Assembly: GCF_900112265.1 (NCBI RefSeq)
Contig: NZ_FOLO01000018.1
Location: 1 to 64,000 of the forward strand
DNA from: Pseudoalteromonas denitrificans DSM 6059
Lineage (GTDB): Bacteria; Pseudomonadota; Gammaproteobacteria; Enterobacterales; Alteromonadaceae
Length of the DNA: 64,000 nucleotides
Direction of reading: 5' to 3'
Program-made: the position numbers and the translations under genes
The notes under the pieces: model-generated
Database searches by the model: none
Told to the model about the DNA's origin: nothing
Seen by the model: only the letters and a program-made list of their open reading frames with translations
Shown: one piece after another, positions 17,437-25,565 of the stretch
Numbering within the stretch: position 1 is the first letter of the stretch
Layout of the letters: each line of letters begins with the position of its first letter

Positions 17437-18099
17437 TTAGTCCCCGCCGCCGCAGCCACTACCACAACTACTTGAACTGCAGGAACTATCTGAATCTGAG
17501 ACTCCACCTGATGAACCACTACAACCTGAGGAACACCCTATGTGGCTAGCGCAATAATCACGACCAAAATTAGGAGTATTTTTATCTTTACAGTTTTTGC
17601 TGTAGATGTATCCACCTTCGATTTTAAAATCACCATCTATCGCAAAAAGTAAAGGTAACTTTTTAGGCTTTTTAACATTTATTTGCTCCTGATCACAAGC
17701 AAGGCGCCACGCTCTTTTAATACCTTCTTGCGCTTGAGTTTGACTTTGCATTACCTCAGAGGGTGTATGGTGTAAAAATTTACCTAACCCTTTTTTACAA
17801 AACTGCTGATAAGTACGCGTAAATAAAATAAATTCATGCCATGCAAAATCTATCACCTGAGATGGCATAGCGACCATTCTCCCCTTCGCTTTGAGTGATA
17901 TAATAAAAAATGACTTTAAACCATCAAGCACTGTGCTTAATTCAGCATCAGTTAAATGGGGGTATTTAACTTTTATTTTCTCTTTAATTCCTGGAGGAAA
18001 TTTATACGACTTAATGAAAAAGATCCGTTTTTTTCTAATATTAAAACAAATCACTATAGTTAAAGTGATAATTGACACAGCACACATAAAATAAACCAT
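17437..18099 (-). CDS. Membrane-anchored protein with glycine-rich-domain core and Cys/Ser/Gly tail
   Basis: 220 residues. One N-terminal membrane helix (MVYFMCAVSIITLTIVICF) is followed by a cytoplasmic domain containing MPSQVIDFAWHEFILFTRTY and GKFLHHTP, the core pattern of the GRDP/glycine-rich-domain family (DUF1399-like). The last 38 residues are almost only Ser, Gly, Cys and Asp, with six Cys. Bacterial members with such tails are uncharacterised; similar CG-rich tails occur in TIGR04222-type proteins. Function unknown. The gene stands alone on the minus strand. Confidence 0.7.
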   Translation of the reverse strand: MVYFMCAVSIITLTIVICFNIRKKRIFFIKSYKFPPGIKEKIKVKYPHLTDAELSTVLDGLKSFFIISLKAKGRMVAMPSQVIDFAWHEFILFTRTYQQFCKKGLGKFLHHTPSEVMQSQTQAQEGIKRAWRLACDQEQINVKKPKKLPLLFAIDGDFKIEGGYIYSKNCKDKNTPNFGRDYCASHIGCSSGCSGSSGGVSDSDSSCSSSSCGSGCGGGD

Positions 18100-18307
18100 A
18101 AAAATCCCTTCTTACACATCCAACTAATAATTTTAAGCATGTTCATTTATAAAGTTTAATGTATTCCCTTAATCGTTATCTAAAAACATAATCAAACTTT
18201 TTTGTAAATGAAACAACATACTAAAGTAATTTATTACCTTGCACCTCTTTAAATCTTTCTACATACTGAGTTTTCCTTATTCATCATGAAAAAGAGATTA
18301 CTGTACA

Positions 18308-19834
18308 GTGAAAATTATCAAAATTACGTCAAGTATCTTTTTAATTACCTTTGTAGCAGGGCTGGCCACTGTAAACTTTTTCAATCACTTTTACGCAAAA
18401 AAAGCACTCAAAAGTGATGCTGAACAACTGTTATTTCAATTTCATGATTCAGTGGTTGAAGCTCATAAAATGTTAGACTCACTACCTGAACCTGAAAATT
18501 TTCAGTGTGATAACAAAAATATTGAAAAACTCGCAATGCTCGAGTTTGAGCACCCTAATGTACGTCTAGTTGGAGTATTTCATGACAATAAACAAGCTTG
18601 TGCCAGCCAAGATGTGCATATTGATATACGTAATTACCATGAGCGTGTTTTAAACCCCAGCAAACATCAACTCAGTAATAATTATTCTTTAGCGACTGTT
18701 TCTCACGGCGATAAACACATAGATCTATTATTAGTTAAGTCGCACGCCGACAGCAAGTATTTTGCAAGTATTAATCCATTCATGGTCAATTATTTAACTG
18801 AGTTTGCTTGTACTAATTGCCTTGAATATGAGTTTATTATTGGAAGTGAGCCCAAATTAAAATTTAGTGGTCGCTCAATGGCACAAGAAAGTTTTATTGA
18901 ATATAACTTATCTAGACTTGAAGAAAGTATAAAGATCGAATTGAAGTTACGAGGCACTGAAAAATTTTATAATTATTACAAAGAGCTAAGCTGGTTTAGT
19001 ACTATCATATTTTCATTATTGTTTGCCAGTATTATTACATTACTATCTTACAAGCTGCTGACTATCAGACAATCTCTTGAACATATTATCAAAGACGCAC
19101 TTAAATATAAGGAGTTTACTCCTTTTTATCAGCCTATTGTTCATAGTAAAACGGGTCATATTGTGGGGGTAGAAATGCTAGCGCGTTGGGTACATAAAGA
19201 TGGTTTAGTTGTGCCCCCTTACCAATTCATTCCTTTTGCTGAAGATAGTGGTTTAATTGTTGAAATTTCTGAGCAACTCATTGAAAAGTCAATTCAAGAT
19301 ATCAAAGTGTTAGGTTGGGATAAAACAGACCAATTTATTAGTGTTAATATAGTGCCTGAACATTTGGAAAATAGTCGCCTTTACGAATTAATCGAAAAGC
19401 TATTAGAAGATAATAAAGTACCGCCCAGTGCATTGTCATTAGAAATTACTGAAAGATTAAAAATTGAAAACCTTGAAGAAGCACGCGAAAGTTTAAACGT
19501 TTTTTATAACAAAGGAATAGAGCTAAAACTTGATGATGCAGGTACAGCTTATGGTGGATTCTCTTACATACAAGAGCTTGGAATTAGCACTATAAAAATT
19601 GACAAAATGTTTGTTGATACTATCGATAAAGATGACTTAAAAAGTTCTGTATTAGAGTCTATTATTTCTTTTGCAAAGTCTTCAAATTTAGACATGATAG
19701 CAGAAGGCGTTGAAGAAGAAGCCCAGGTATCTTACCTACAAAAACGAGATGTATTTTTAATACAAGGTTACTTTTACGCTAAACCTATGCCAATTGATGA
19801 ACTTGTATTGTGGATCAGAAATCACAAGACTTAG
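18308..19834 (+). CDS. CSS-motif EAL-domain c-di-GMP phosphodiesterase
   Basis: 508 residues. An N-terminal membrane helix, a periplasmic sensor with Cys residues (FQCDN, QACASQ, FACTNC) and a second membrane helix near residue 240 match the CSS-motif sensor layout. The C-terminal EAL domain keeps the catalytic set: GVEML Glu, SVNI Asn, ITER Glu, the DDAGTAYGG Asp pair, KIDKMF Lys, AEGVEEE Glu and QGYFYAKPM Gln. The signature is EML rather than EAL. It should hydrolyse c-di-GMP in response to periplasmic redox state, as described for the E. coli Pdc-type proteins. The start is GTG. Confidence 0.88.
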   Translation: MKIIKITSSIFLITFVAGLATVNFFNHFYAKKALKSDAEQLLFQFHDSVVEAHKMLDSLPEPENFQCDNKNIEKLAMLEFEHPNVRLVGVFHDNKQACASQDVHIDIRNYHERVLNPSKHQLSNNYSLATVSHGDKHIDLLLVKSHADSKYFASINPFMVNYLTEFACTNCLEYEFIIGSEPKLKFSGRSMAQESFIEYNLSRLEESIKIELKLRGTEKFYNYYKELSWFSTIIFSLLFASIITLLSYKLLTIRQSLEHIIKDALKYKEFTPFYQPIVHSKTGHIVGVEMLARWVHKDGLVVPPYQFIPFAEDSGLIVEISEQLIEKSIQDIKVLGWDKTDQFISVNIVPEHLENSRLYELIEKLLEDNKVPPSALSLEITERLKIENLEEARESLNVFYNKGIELKLDDAGTAYGGFSYIQELGISTIKIDKMFVDTIDKDDLKSSVLESIISFAKSSNLDMIAEGVEEEAQVSYLQKRDVFLIQGYFYAKPMPIDELVLWIRNHKT

Positions 19835-19860
19835 AATCTATTTATTGTAAAAATAACAAT

Positions 19861-19904
19861 AGCTGGTGGTACTATTTATACTTAAGATTAATAAAACCAC
19901 CAGC
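19861..19904. terminator. Convergent-gene inverted repeat
   Basis: GCTGGTGGT (19862-19870) pairs with ACCACCAGC (19896-19904) across about 25 bases, between the stops of the EAL and oxidase genes. Perfect nine-base stem; probable bidirectional terminator. Confidence 0.5.
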
Positions 19905-19910
19905 GATAGA

Positions 19911-21491
19911 CTAAATCAGATTATATCGACCCGGTGATATTACATTGTTTGGATCAAAAACCTTTTTCATTTCTTTAATAACTAGCCAGTAGGGATCATT
20001 TTGATCAAGCATGACCGGCATATCTTTAATACCTAACCGATATGGATAAAAACCTTCGGCTTTGTATTGTTTGATCAATTCCTCAGAAAACTCATGCGCC
20101 TTTTTCTTTTCTTTCTCTAGATCTAAATTAAAATCAACGCCAATAACGACTTCCAGTACTTTATCTGATAATGTATTTAGAGTGAGCGCCACATTATATT
20201 GGTATCTATTAGCTATATTGTTTACTATGTCTAATGCTTTTTTTACATCAACAGCGCTGCACGGGATCACAGGGGCAAAGAAAACGAGACCTGTTTTACC
20301 TAGATCAGGGTTTTCCCAGTTTTCATCTTCCTCAGCATTAGGCCAGTAAATACTTCGTAAACTCTCATTTTGAGGTGCGCCCTTCATCATGCCATAAACC
20401 CTTTTATAGGCCATAATGAAATACCATGTTTTTTTAAGACGTAATTTACGTAAAACCACTTCTAACCTGTTAAGCTTTTTCTCATCAATAAAATCGACCT
20501 TACCTAATGGACCTAAAAACGATTTGATCATTTTTTTTGCATATTTGACTTGCTGAGGCGTCCCCATTAAATTACCAACTGCACCCCAACCTTTTTTTAA
20601 ATTAGCCCCCACCACTGTGTTTGCTTTATCGCGCAGTACAACGGAGTCCAAATTAGGGTTATCAGCCTTCATCAGATCATAGACTATTGGTGTTAATGAT
20701 ATTTTAGAGCGTTGGTTATTTACAATATGAACTATGCTATTTACAACTTTAAGCTGCCTGAGTTCACTTAACTTCTCAATAAATTCTAGTAAATTATCAT
20801 CAGTCACTCTAACTGAAAATGAAGTTTGCACTTTGGGCACGGGTAAAAGTTGAATGGCAATAGAAGTAACAATAGAGAAATTCGATTGAACTAAAGTGCC
20901 AGTGAGATCTGGTCCTATTCCATGTTTAAAAATATGTGTCACCTTTGAATTTTCATAGTGCCAAAATCCTGTTTTTAATACTTCTCCAGTTCCCAATACA
21001 GCTTCTATGTTTAAAAGTAAATCAGCTTTTAAAGCATTGTAACCAGTGCCTCTTTCTAAACAGTTACCTAACACACTTGTTTCTTTTCCTGAACCTGTTA
21101 CATCCAGAAAATAATTAGATTGTTTTTCTTTTAAATAATCGGCTAACTGTATTTGAGTTACACCAGGCTCAATAATAGCGTAACCAAACTCTTCATTCAC
21201 TTCACTGATCGTGCGTAATTTAGATAAATCGACAATGATACAGTCACTTTTTACCGGTAATCGAGAACCAAGCCCCCAGTTTTTACCACCACTAATTGGA
21301 TATAGTGCAATACCATATTTATTTGCTAACTTAACTATTTCTTGAATTTGTTCTTTTTTATCTGGTAATAACACAACTTCAATTTTACCGTCATAACCCG
21401 AAACATTTTTGTTATACGCAGTAACATCTGCCTGCTCAACTATTATCTGCTGCCCAAATAAATTAGCGAGATCGCTTAAAAAAATTTCCAT
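19911..21491 (-). CDS. FAD-linked oxidase, VAO/p-cresol methylhydroxylase type
   Basis: 526 residues. The N-terminal PCMH FAD-binding domain shows ALYPISGGKNWGLGSRLP and GNCLERGTGYNALKADLLLN, followed by EAVLGTGEVLKTG. The C-terminal domain ends KVFDPNNVISPGRY. These match vanillyl-alcohol oxidase/4-cresol dehydrogenase-type flavoproteins, which oxidise phenolic or related alcohols and amines. No signal peptide, so cytoplasmic. It starts 13 bp after the ATP-grasp stop, with AAGGA upstream, and is the last gene of a small operon. Its substrate may be the ligase product; this is inference. Confidence 0.85.
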   Translation of the reverse strand: MEIFLSDLANLFGQQIIVEQADVTAYNKNVSGYDGKIEVVLLPDKKEQIQEIVKLANKYGIALYPISGGKNWGLGSRLPVKSDCIIVDLSKLRTISEVNEEFGYAIIEPGVTQIQLADYLKEKQSNYFLDVTGSGKETSVLGNCLERGTGYNALKADLLLNIEAVLGTGEVLKTGFWHYENSKVTHIFKHGIGPDLTGTLVQSNFSIVTSIAIQLLPVPKVQTSFSVRVTDDNLLEFIEKLSELRQLKVVNSIVHIVNNQRSKISLTPIVYDLMKADNPNLDSVVLRDKANTVVGANLKKGWGAVGNLMGTPQQVKYAKKMIKSFLGPLGKVDFIDEKKLNRLEVVLRKLRLKKTWYFIMAYKRVYGMMKGAPQNESLRSIYWPNAEEDENWENPDLGKTGLVFFAPVIPCSAVDVKKALDIVNNIANRYQYNVALTLNTLSDKVLEVVIGVDFNLDLEKEKKKAHEFSEELIKQYKAEGFYPYRLGIKDMPVMLDQNDPYWLVIKEMKKVFDPNNVISPGRYNLI

Positions 21492-21504
21492 AAAATAAGT
21501 CCTT

Positions 21505-22674
21505 TTAGGAAGTTACTATTGATTTAACTTGTATTTTTGATTCAAGTTGTACTTTAAAATGTGCTCTGGTTAAATCAACATCGCGTAATAGATCTGTTTT
21601 AGATTCATTTTGAAGTAAAACCATGATAGGTGAGTTTTGAAGATCTTTAGTTGGTTCAACCACATTACCTATCTGTAAATACAGCTCGTGATTAACATAA
21701 GAAGACAGCAATTTAATTTCGTTTATTCCATCAATGGCAATGACTTTCCCCTTCACAAATAAAGGTATAAAAACAACATGACAATGACTGTAAAATTTAA
21801 TTTCCTGTGATAGTAAATAATTATCCTTCAAAAATACATTCAAGTTTTCGGTGTAATAATTAAAATTACTTGCAGACGAAACTAAGCTAGGGATAGATCC
21901 CCCCGGAATTCTACTGCCTAATTCGACTAAAACCGCCTCACCTGCACTATTTATTTTAACTTCAGCGTGAACAACTCCCCTTTCAATCCCCACTGCTTTG
22001 ATAGCATTTTCTACGTATGTAATCACATCAAAAGGTAAATGTGACCTATCTTCTAATATGATGTCGCAATAAATAAAATCAGCATATTCTGTATTTATTT
22101 TTTTATATTTCCAAACATCTATCAGATGTGTTTTTTCAGCATCGATAAACATATTTACGATATATTCCATGCCACCTATATAAGATTCAAGTAAGGCATA
22201 ATCAGCTTTTTTTCCAAATAAATTAGGTGTATTTAAAATTGTATCTAAACGTTTTTCAGCAATATGCTGATCGTGACATAAATAGACATGATTTGTACCC
22301 GCGCCACTTGGTGTTTTTAACACGATAGGAAATTGATATTGTTCTGTGAATGTTAAAACATCGGATATATCGTGACATCGCATAAATTGTGTATTTTGCA
22401 ATTTAGCATCATGCAAAGCACTACGCATCAGCCATTTATCGCGACATATTTGTGAGGTATTAACAGAGTTTCCAGGTAAATTAAAAGCTTGAGCTATTTC
22501 TGATGCTAAAAAGACTCCAGGTTCAGTACAGGGTACACAAGCAACAATATTTTTTTTCGAAGAATCTAAATAGGCTTTGATCTGCTCAACGCTGATTGCC
22601 TCTACATAAAACTCAATACTTTCTAATTCCGATAACGAAATATAACCTTTTTGCAGAAGAAACTCTTTTGACAT
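21505..22674 (-). CDS. ATP-grasp ligase (amino-acid-ligase type), N-terminus cut by an in-frame TAG
   Basis: 389 residues from ATG 22674. The ATP-grasp core is present: FPIVLKTPSGAGTNHVYL for ATP, then VLVELGSRIPGGSIPS for metal, as in BacD-like L-amino acid ligases. ATG 22674 has no ribosome binding site. The same frame continues upstream through one TAG (22693-22695) to an ATG at 22779, giving a normal pre-ATP-grasp N-terminus. The annotated protein therefore lacks about 35 residues and may be inactive or made only by readthrough. Expected chemistry is ATP-dependent amide bond formation; the oxidase downstream is co-directional with a 13-bp gap. Confidence 0.8.
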   Translation of the reverse strand: MSKEFLLQKGYISLSELESIEFYVEAISVEQIKAYLDSSKKNIVACVPCTEPGVFLASEIAQAFNLPGNSVNTSQICRDKWLMRSALHDAKLQNTQFMRCHDISDVLTFTEQYQFPIVLKTPSGAGTNHVYLCHDQHIAEKRLDTILNTPNLFGKKADYALLESYIGGMEYIVNMFIDAEKTHLIDVWKYKKINTEYADFIYCDIILEDRSHLPFDVITYVENAIKAVGIERGVVHAEVKINSAGEAVLVELGSRIPGGSIPSLVSSASNFNYYTENLNVFLKDNYLLSQEIKFYSHCHVVFIPLFVKGKVIAIDGINEIKLLSSYVNHELYLQIGNVVEPTKDLQNSPIMVLLQNESKTDLLRDVDLTRAHFKVQLESKIQVKSIVTS

Positions 22675-22779
22675 ACTAAAAACAATAATAGGCTAATACC
22701 CTAATGCTTTTACATAATCTATATAAGCGAGTCCCGTATGCAAGGGATCAACTAACAATATATAAGGGTTATTCATCAT
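22675..22779 (-). pseudogene. Detached N-terminus of the ATP-grasp gene
   Basis: ATG at 22779 or 22776 reads MNNPYILLVDPLHTGLAYID, then YVKALGY, TAG, then PIIVFSM running straight into the downstream ORF without a frame change. ILLVDPxxTG...GY-PIIVFS is the typical first strand-helix-strand of the family, and a Gln (CAG) or similar codon would restore it. One point change or a sequencing error would explain the stop. Confidence 0.75.
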
Positions 22780-22909
22780 TATCGTTTCCTCTTCGATCAA
22801 TTTGCAATAAACATCCATTTATTGATTTGTAAATATAATTAATAGGTAACACAATTTTTTCACTTTTTAATAATTGCGTTATAGAGCTAATAATCTTTTC
22901 GTTATTCAT
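22769..22909 (-). CDS. Small ORF, 46 aa, first gene of the ATP-grasp/oxidase operon
   Basis: Starts MNNEKIISSITQLLKSEKIV and ends RRGNDNDE. It has a good ribosome binding site (GGGGCAAGG) and its end overlaps the ATP-grasp start by 11 bases, so the two are probably translationally coupled. It has one Cys, a helical N-terminal half and a charged tail, with no signal peptide or membrane segment. I recognise no family. It could be a peptide substrate, a small carrier or a regulator. Confidence 0.55.
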   Translation of the reverse strand: MNNEKIISSITQLLKSEKIVLPINYIYKSINGCLLQIDRRGNDNDE

Positions 22910-22965
22910 TCCTTGCCCCTTTTAATATGCATTTATCTTGTTAAAATCATTTTTTAGCAAATAAC

Positions 22966-22984
22966 AAAAAAGCACCTAAGGTGC
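22966..22984 (-). terminator. Intrinsic terminator inside the operon leader
   Basis: On the minus strand GCACC-TTA-GGTGC is followed directly by TTTTTT. It lies between the hairpin-rich leader and the 46-aa gene, so transcripts would stop unless it is bypassed. This is an attenuator or riboswitch-like position. Confidence 0.75.
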
Positions 22985-23160
22985 CTCATTTGTAAAGATT
23001 CTGAGCCTGTTATGTGTTCTAAGTTAACACACTGCATATTCAACTTCGGTATGCGGTATCCTCAGTGACAGCCTTTAGCAAGTCAGATTATGGATACTTC
23101 ATTCATAGACTAACTCTAAAATCAAGAAAGTACCATAACAGGTACTAAGGAGTATTACAC
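22985..23160 (-). ncRNA. Candidate structured leader RNA
   Basis: About 175 nt with four strong inverted repeats: AGTACC/GGTACT (23129-23146), GTATCC/GGATAC (23056-23097), GCATA/TATGC (23034-23054) and TGTGTT/AACACA (23013-23031). They are followed by the terminator at 22966-22984 and then the 46-aa gene. No protein frame explains it. I compared it by memory with common riboswitch cores (TPP, SAM, GEMM, glycine, lysine, cobalamin) and found no match. Strand is chosen from the terminator U run. Confidence 0.5.
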
Positions 23161-23385
23161 TCTTATTTATTTAGTTCGATAATTGATAATAAATACGGCA
23201 TTTAATTGAAAATCAATGATTCTGTAACTAAGTAATATATAAAGCATTAAAATAGAACATCCCTATTCAAATCTTCTATATTTTTAATAGCAGCTATTTT
23301 TAAGGGTTATAAAGTGAAAAGTTCTCAAACAGGGAATTGCAGATGTTATACATTATGGCATCAACGTGAAGTTATACTTTTAAAT
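23161..23385. other. AT-rich intergenic segment
   Basis: Probably contains the promoter for the leader RNA on the minus strand. I see no gene and no certain promoter boxes. Confidence 0.35.
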
Positions 23386-23420
23386 GCTAATTCCAGTTTT
23401 AAATCGTTTTAGGAATTAGC
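23386..23420 (-). terminator. Inverted repeat after the GH114-like gene
   Basis: A perfect nine-base stem GCTAATTCC/GGAATTAGC with a 17-base loop lies just beyond the stop at 23431. The U run is weak. Confidence 0.5.
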
Positions 23421-23430
23421 ACATCAGAGT

Positions 23431-25176
23431 TTATTTAATGAATGCTTGCAAAGCTTTGGTTTGATCAGTAGTTTGCCAATCTGCATTTTCAGTCACGACT
23501 ATAACTTCAAATGACTGCGCCTGTAGTAATGATATATCGCTTAAACTAAGAGAATACCCTAAAGATGTACCATTTATGTTTAGTGGTAGCCATTTCAGCC
23601 ACTGCCAACTCCAAGAAACACCATCGCCTGTATATTGGTATAAATGGCCATCTTTTAACATATAAGATGCACTTATATCATAAAATTGATAACCGCTTAA
23701 GTCATTAGTATCAATATAAAAGCTATAGTGTTCAGTACTACCCATAGCTTCACGTAAAGAAAGTGATAGCTTGAGTTCAAAACCTGTCTGTTCTAGTACT
23801 ACTGAGATTATATCTTGGCTCCCCACTAAACTGCTATCAAGTTCATCTTGGCGAACATATTGTGTCGTTTCACTAACCAAGCGGACTACAGGGCTTATCT
23901 CCACTAACGTTTCATTGTCATTAAAAACCCGAGCCAGCACTTCAATAGATTCATTCTGACCAAGTCCAAACTGTATATTTTGAAGGCTTACCCGGTAACT
24001 ATCACTTTGCTGACTTTGTACCGCATCACTTATAACTAAATCCCACAACCAGTTACCCCCATTGCCTGAGTATTGATAAAGCGTGCCATTTTCTAGCATG
24101 TAATCAGCCGTGATCCCCTCTTCTATATAACTCGCATGTCCCTTTTGACTATTAATCAATATTTGTACCCTATGAGCAGATAAATCTAGTGTGTCTTTGC
24201 TGATAACCTCAAACACAGTAAACGCATCACTTTCTGTTACAGAAAAAGTATCCAGTAGCCCTTCTGGTTTTGCATTTGCACTATTTAAATTAATGTTATC
24301 AAATCGACTAATATCAATATCAGAAGTAATCGTAGTAAACTGATATTGTTGCGATCTTTCGATTATCATTTTTAGTGCAGCACTGTCTCCTTGATTCAGA
24401 TAATCCAAAGACCAGATCTCAAAATAACTGTGCCTTTGGATCTGGTTCAATCGTCTGGCAACATTGTCGGTTTGAATCGTATCTGCCAAAATATAAGACT
24501 GACTGGTGTGGTCATAACTTCCAGTGAGCCCTTCAAACAATACAGCATCTAAATATACAGCAGTATTTTCAATAATGCTGAAACCCCGATTTTGCACTAT
24601 AGATAAACGCTTACCATAAGTTTGTTCAAAATTGGTCGAATTTACTTTTTCATTAAGACTTTTTATTAATGCCACCATAGCAAAGCGGCTATCAGGTATT
24701 ACATCTACGATATCAACCGTATCTAAAAATAAGCCTGATACTCCTTTGTACGCAAGTTCATCTACCCTGTTGAATAAATAACTCTGCCAAGCAGGATCAC
24801 CAACATTGACATAATATGAACCCCAATTAGGATTTTTATCTGGTAAATTATCTGCAGGATTAACATCGATATACCAAGAAGCATAACCGCCAGGCCCCTC
24901 ACCATTACCTACAACTAAGTTATGTGATTCCGTTTCCCCCACACTTAAATAAGCAATGGCCTCTGTACCATGATCTTTTAACAGGCTGATTTCTTCTTCG
25001 CTAAAGGCCTCTGCATTCAAGATCAATTTTTCATAATTTAACATTTGCATATCAAAGGTATTTTGATAATAAAAACCAACGGGATCTTTTGCAAAACTTG
25101 AAATACTCAATAAACTTAGCAATAACAGAGTCAGTTTTGACATTAAAGATAACTTTACATTCATTTGTTTTATCAT
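23431..25176 (-). CDS. Secreted GH114-like glycosidase with two C-terminal repeat modules
   Basis: About 581 residues. A signal peptide (LTLLLLSLLSISSFA) precedes a TIM-barrel domain of the GH114/TM1410 type, related to the PelA hydrolase domain: GFYYQN, AIAYLSVGETE, GVSGLFLDTVDIVD and VLFEGL. It should cut a polysaccharide such as alpha-1,4-polygalactosamine; specificity is uncertain. After about residue 300 come two related beta-rich modules, each with an ADYMLENGTLYQYSGNG-like block and a Trp-rich stretch. These are probably carbohydrate-binding or spacer domains. ATG 25176 is chosen over 25209 because AAGGAAGGA lies just upstream. Confidence 0.8.
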   Translation of the reverse strand: MIKQMNVKLSLMSKLTLLLLSLLSISSFAKDPVGFYYQNTFDMQMLNYEKLILNAEAFSEEEISLLKDHGTEAIAYLSVGETESHNLVVGNGEGPGGYASWYIDVNPADNLPDKNPNWGSYYVNVGDPAWQSYLFNRVDELAYKGVSGLFLDTVDIVDVIPDSRFAMVALIKSLNEKVNSTNFEQTYGKRLSIVQNRGFSIIENTAVYLDAVLFEGLTGSYDHTSQSYILADTIQTDNVARRLNQIQRHSYFEIWSLDYLNQGDSAALKMIIERSQQYQFTTITSDIDISRFDNINLNSANAKPEGLLDTFSVTESDAFTVFEVISKDTLDLSAHRVQILINSQKGHASYIEEGITADYMLENGTLYQYSGNGGNWLWDLVISDAVQSQQSDSYRVSLQNIQFGLGQNESIEVLARVFNDNETLVEISPVVRLVSETTQYVRQDELDSSLVGSQDIISVVLEQTGFELKLSLSLREAMGSTEHYSFYIDTNDLSGYQFYDISASYMLKDGHLYQYTGDGVSWSWQWLKWLPLNINGTSLGYSLSLSDISLLQAQSFEVIVVTENADWQTTDQTKALQAFIK

Positions 25177-25565
25177 TGGATCCTTCCTTATATTTAATAT
25201 AATTTTCAAGTACAGTGAAGCTGTTATAACGATGAAAATAGTTAATTTACTGTTGTAAGCTGTACCTTAATAAACTTAGTTGAATATTGTTGTGAAGTAT
25301 TGGGAAGGTGTTACAGAATGACAATTTTTCAATTAAAGCCACCAGCAAATAAGAGTGGTTAAACTTTATAATTTTTTAAGGGCAAGTGCTTTTATAGAAG
25401 TGCCTTTATAAACTTGTAGGATTAAAATCACAGGTTTACTGCTCACAAGTAACCTTAAGTATCAGCATCTAGACAACTAATTTATTATAGCTTTAAATTG
25501 ATAAAAACATAATTAAATCAAAGGTTAAGTAATAACTGGCAACAACTTCAACTTAAGGGGACTCG
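25177..25565. other. Intergenic, no gene seen
   Basis: AT-rich. It contains only weak hairpins around 25380-25420 (AAGGGCA ... TGCCTTT). Probably holds the promoter of the GH114-like gene. Confidence 0.35.

Noticed and set aside
22985-23160. Leader identified as a known riboswitch
   Set aside because: I tried the TPP, SAM, lysine, glycine, cobalamin, GEMM and fluoride consensus cores from memory and none fitted, so it is reported only as a candidate.
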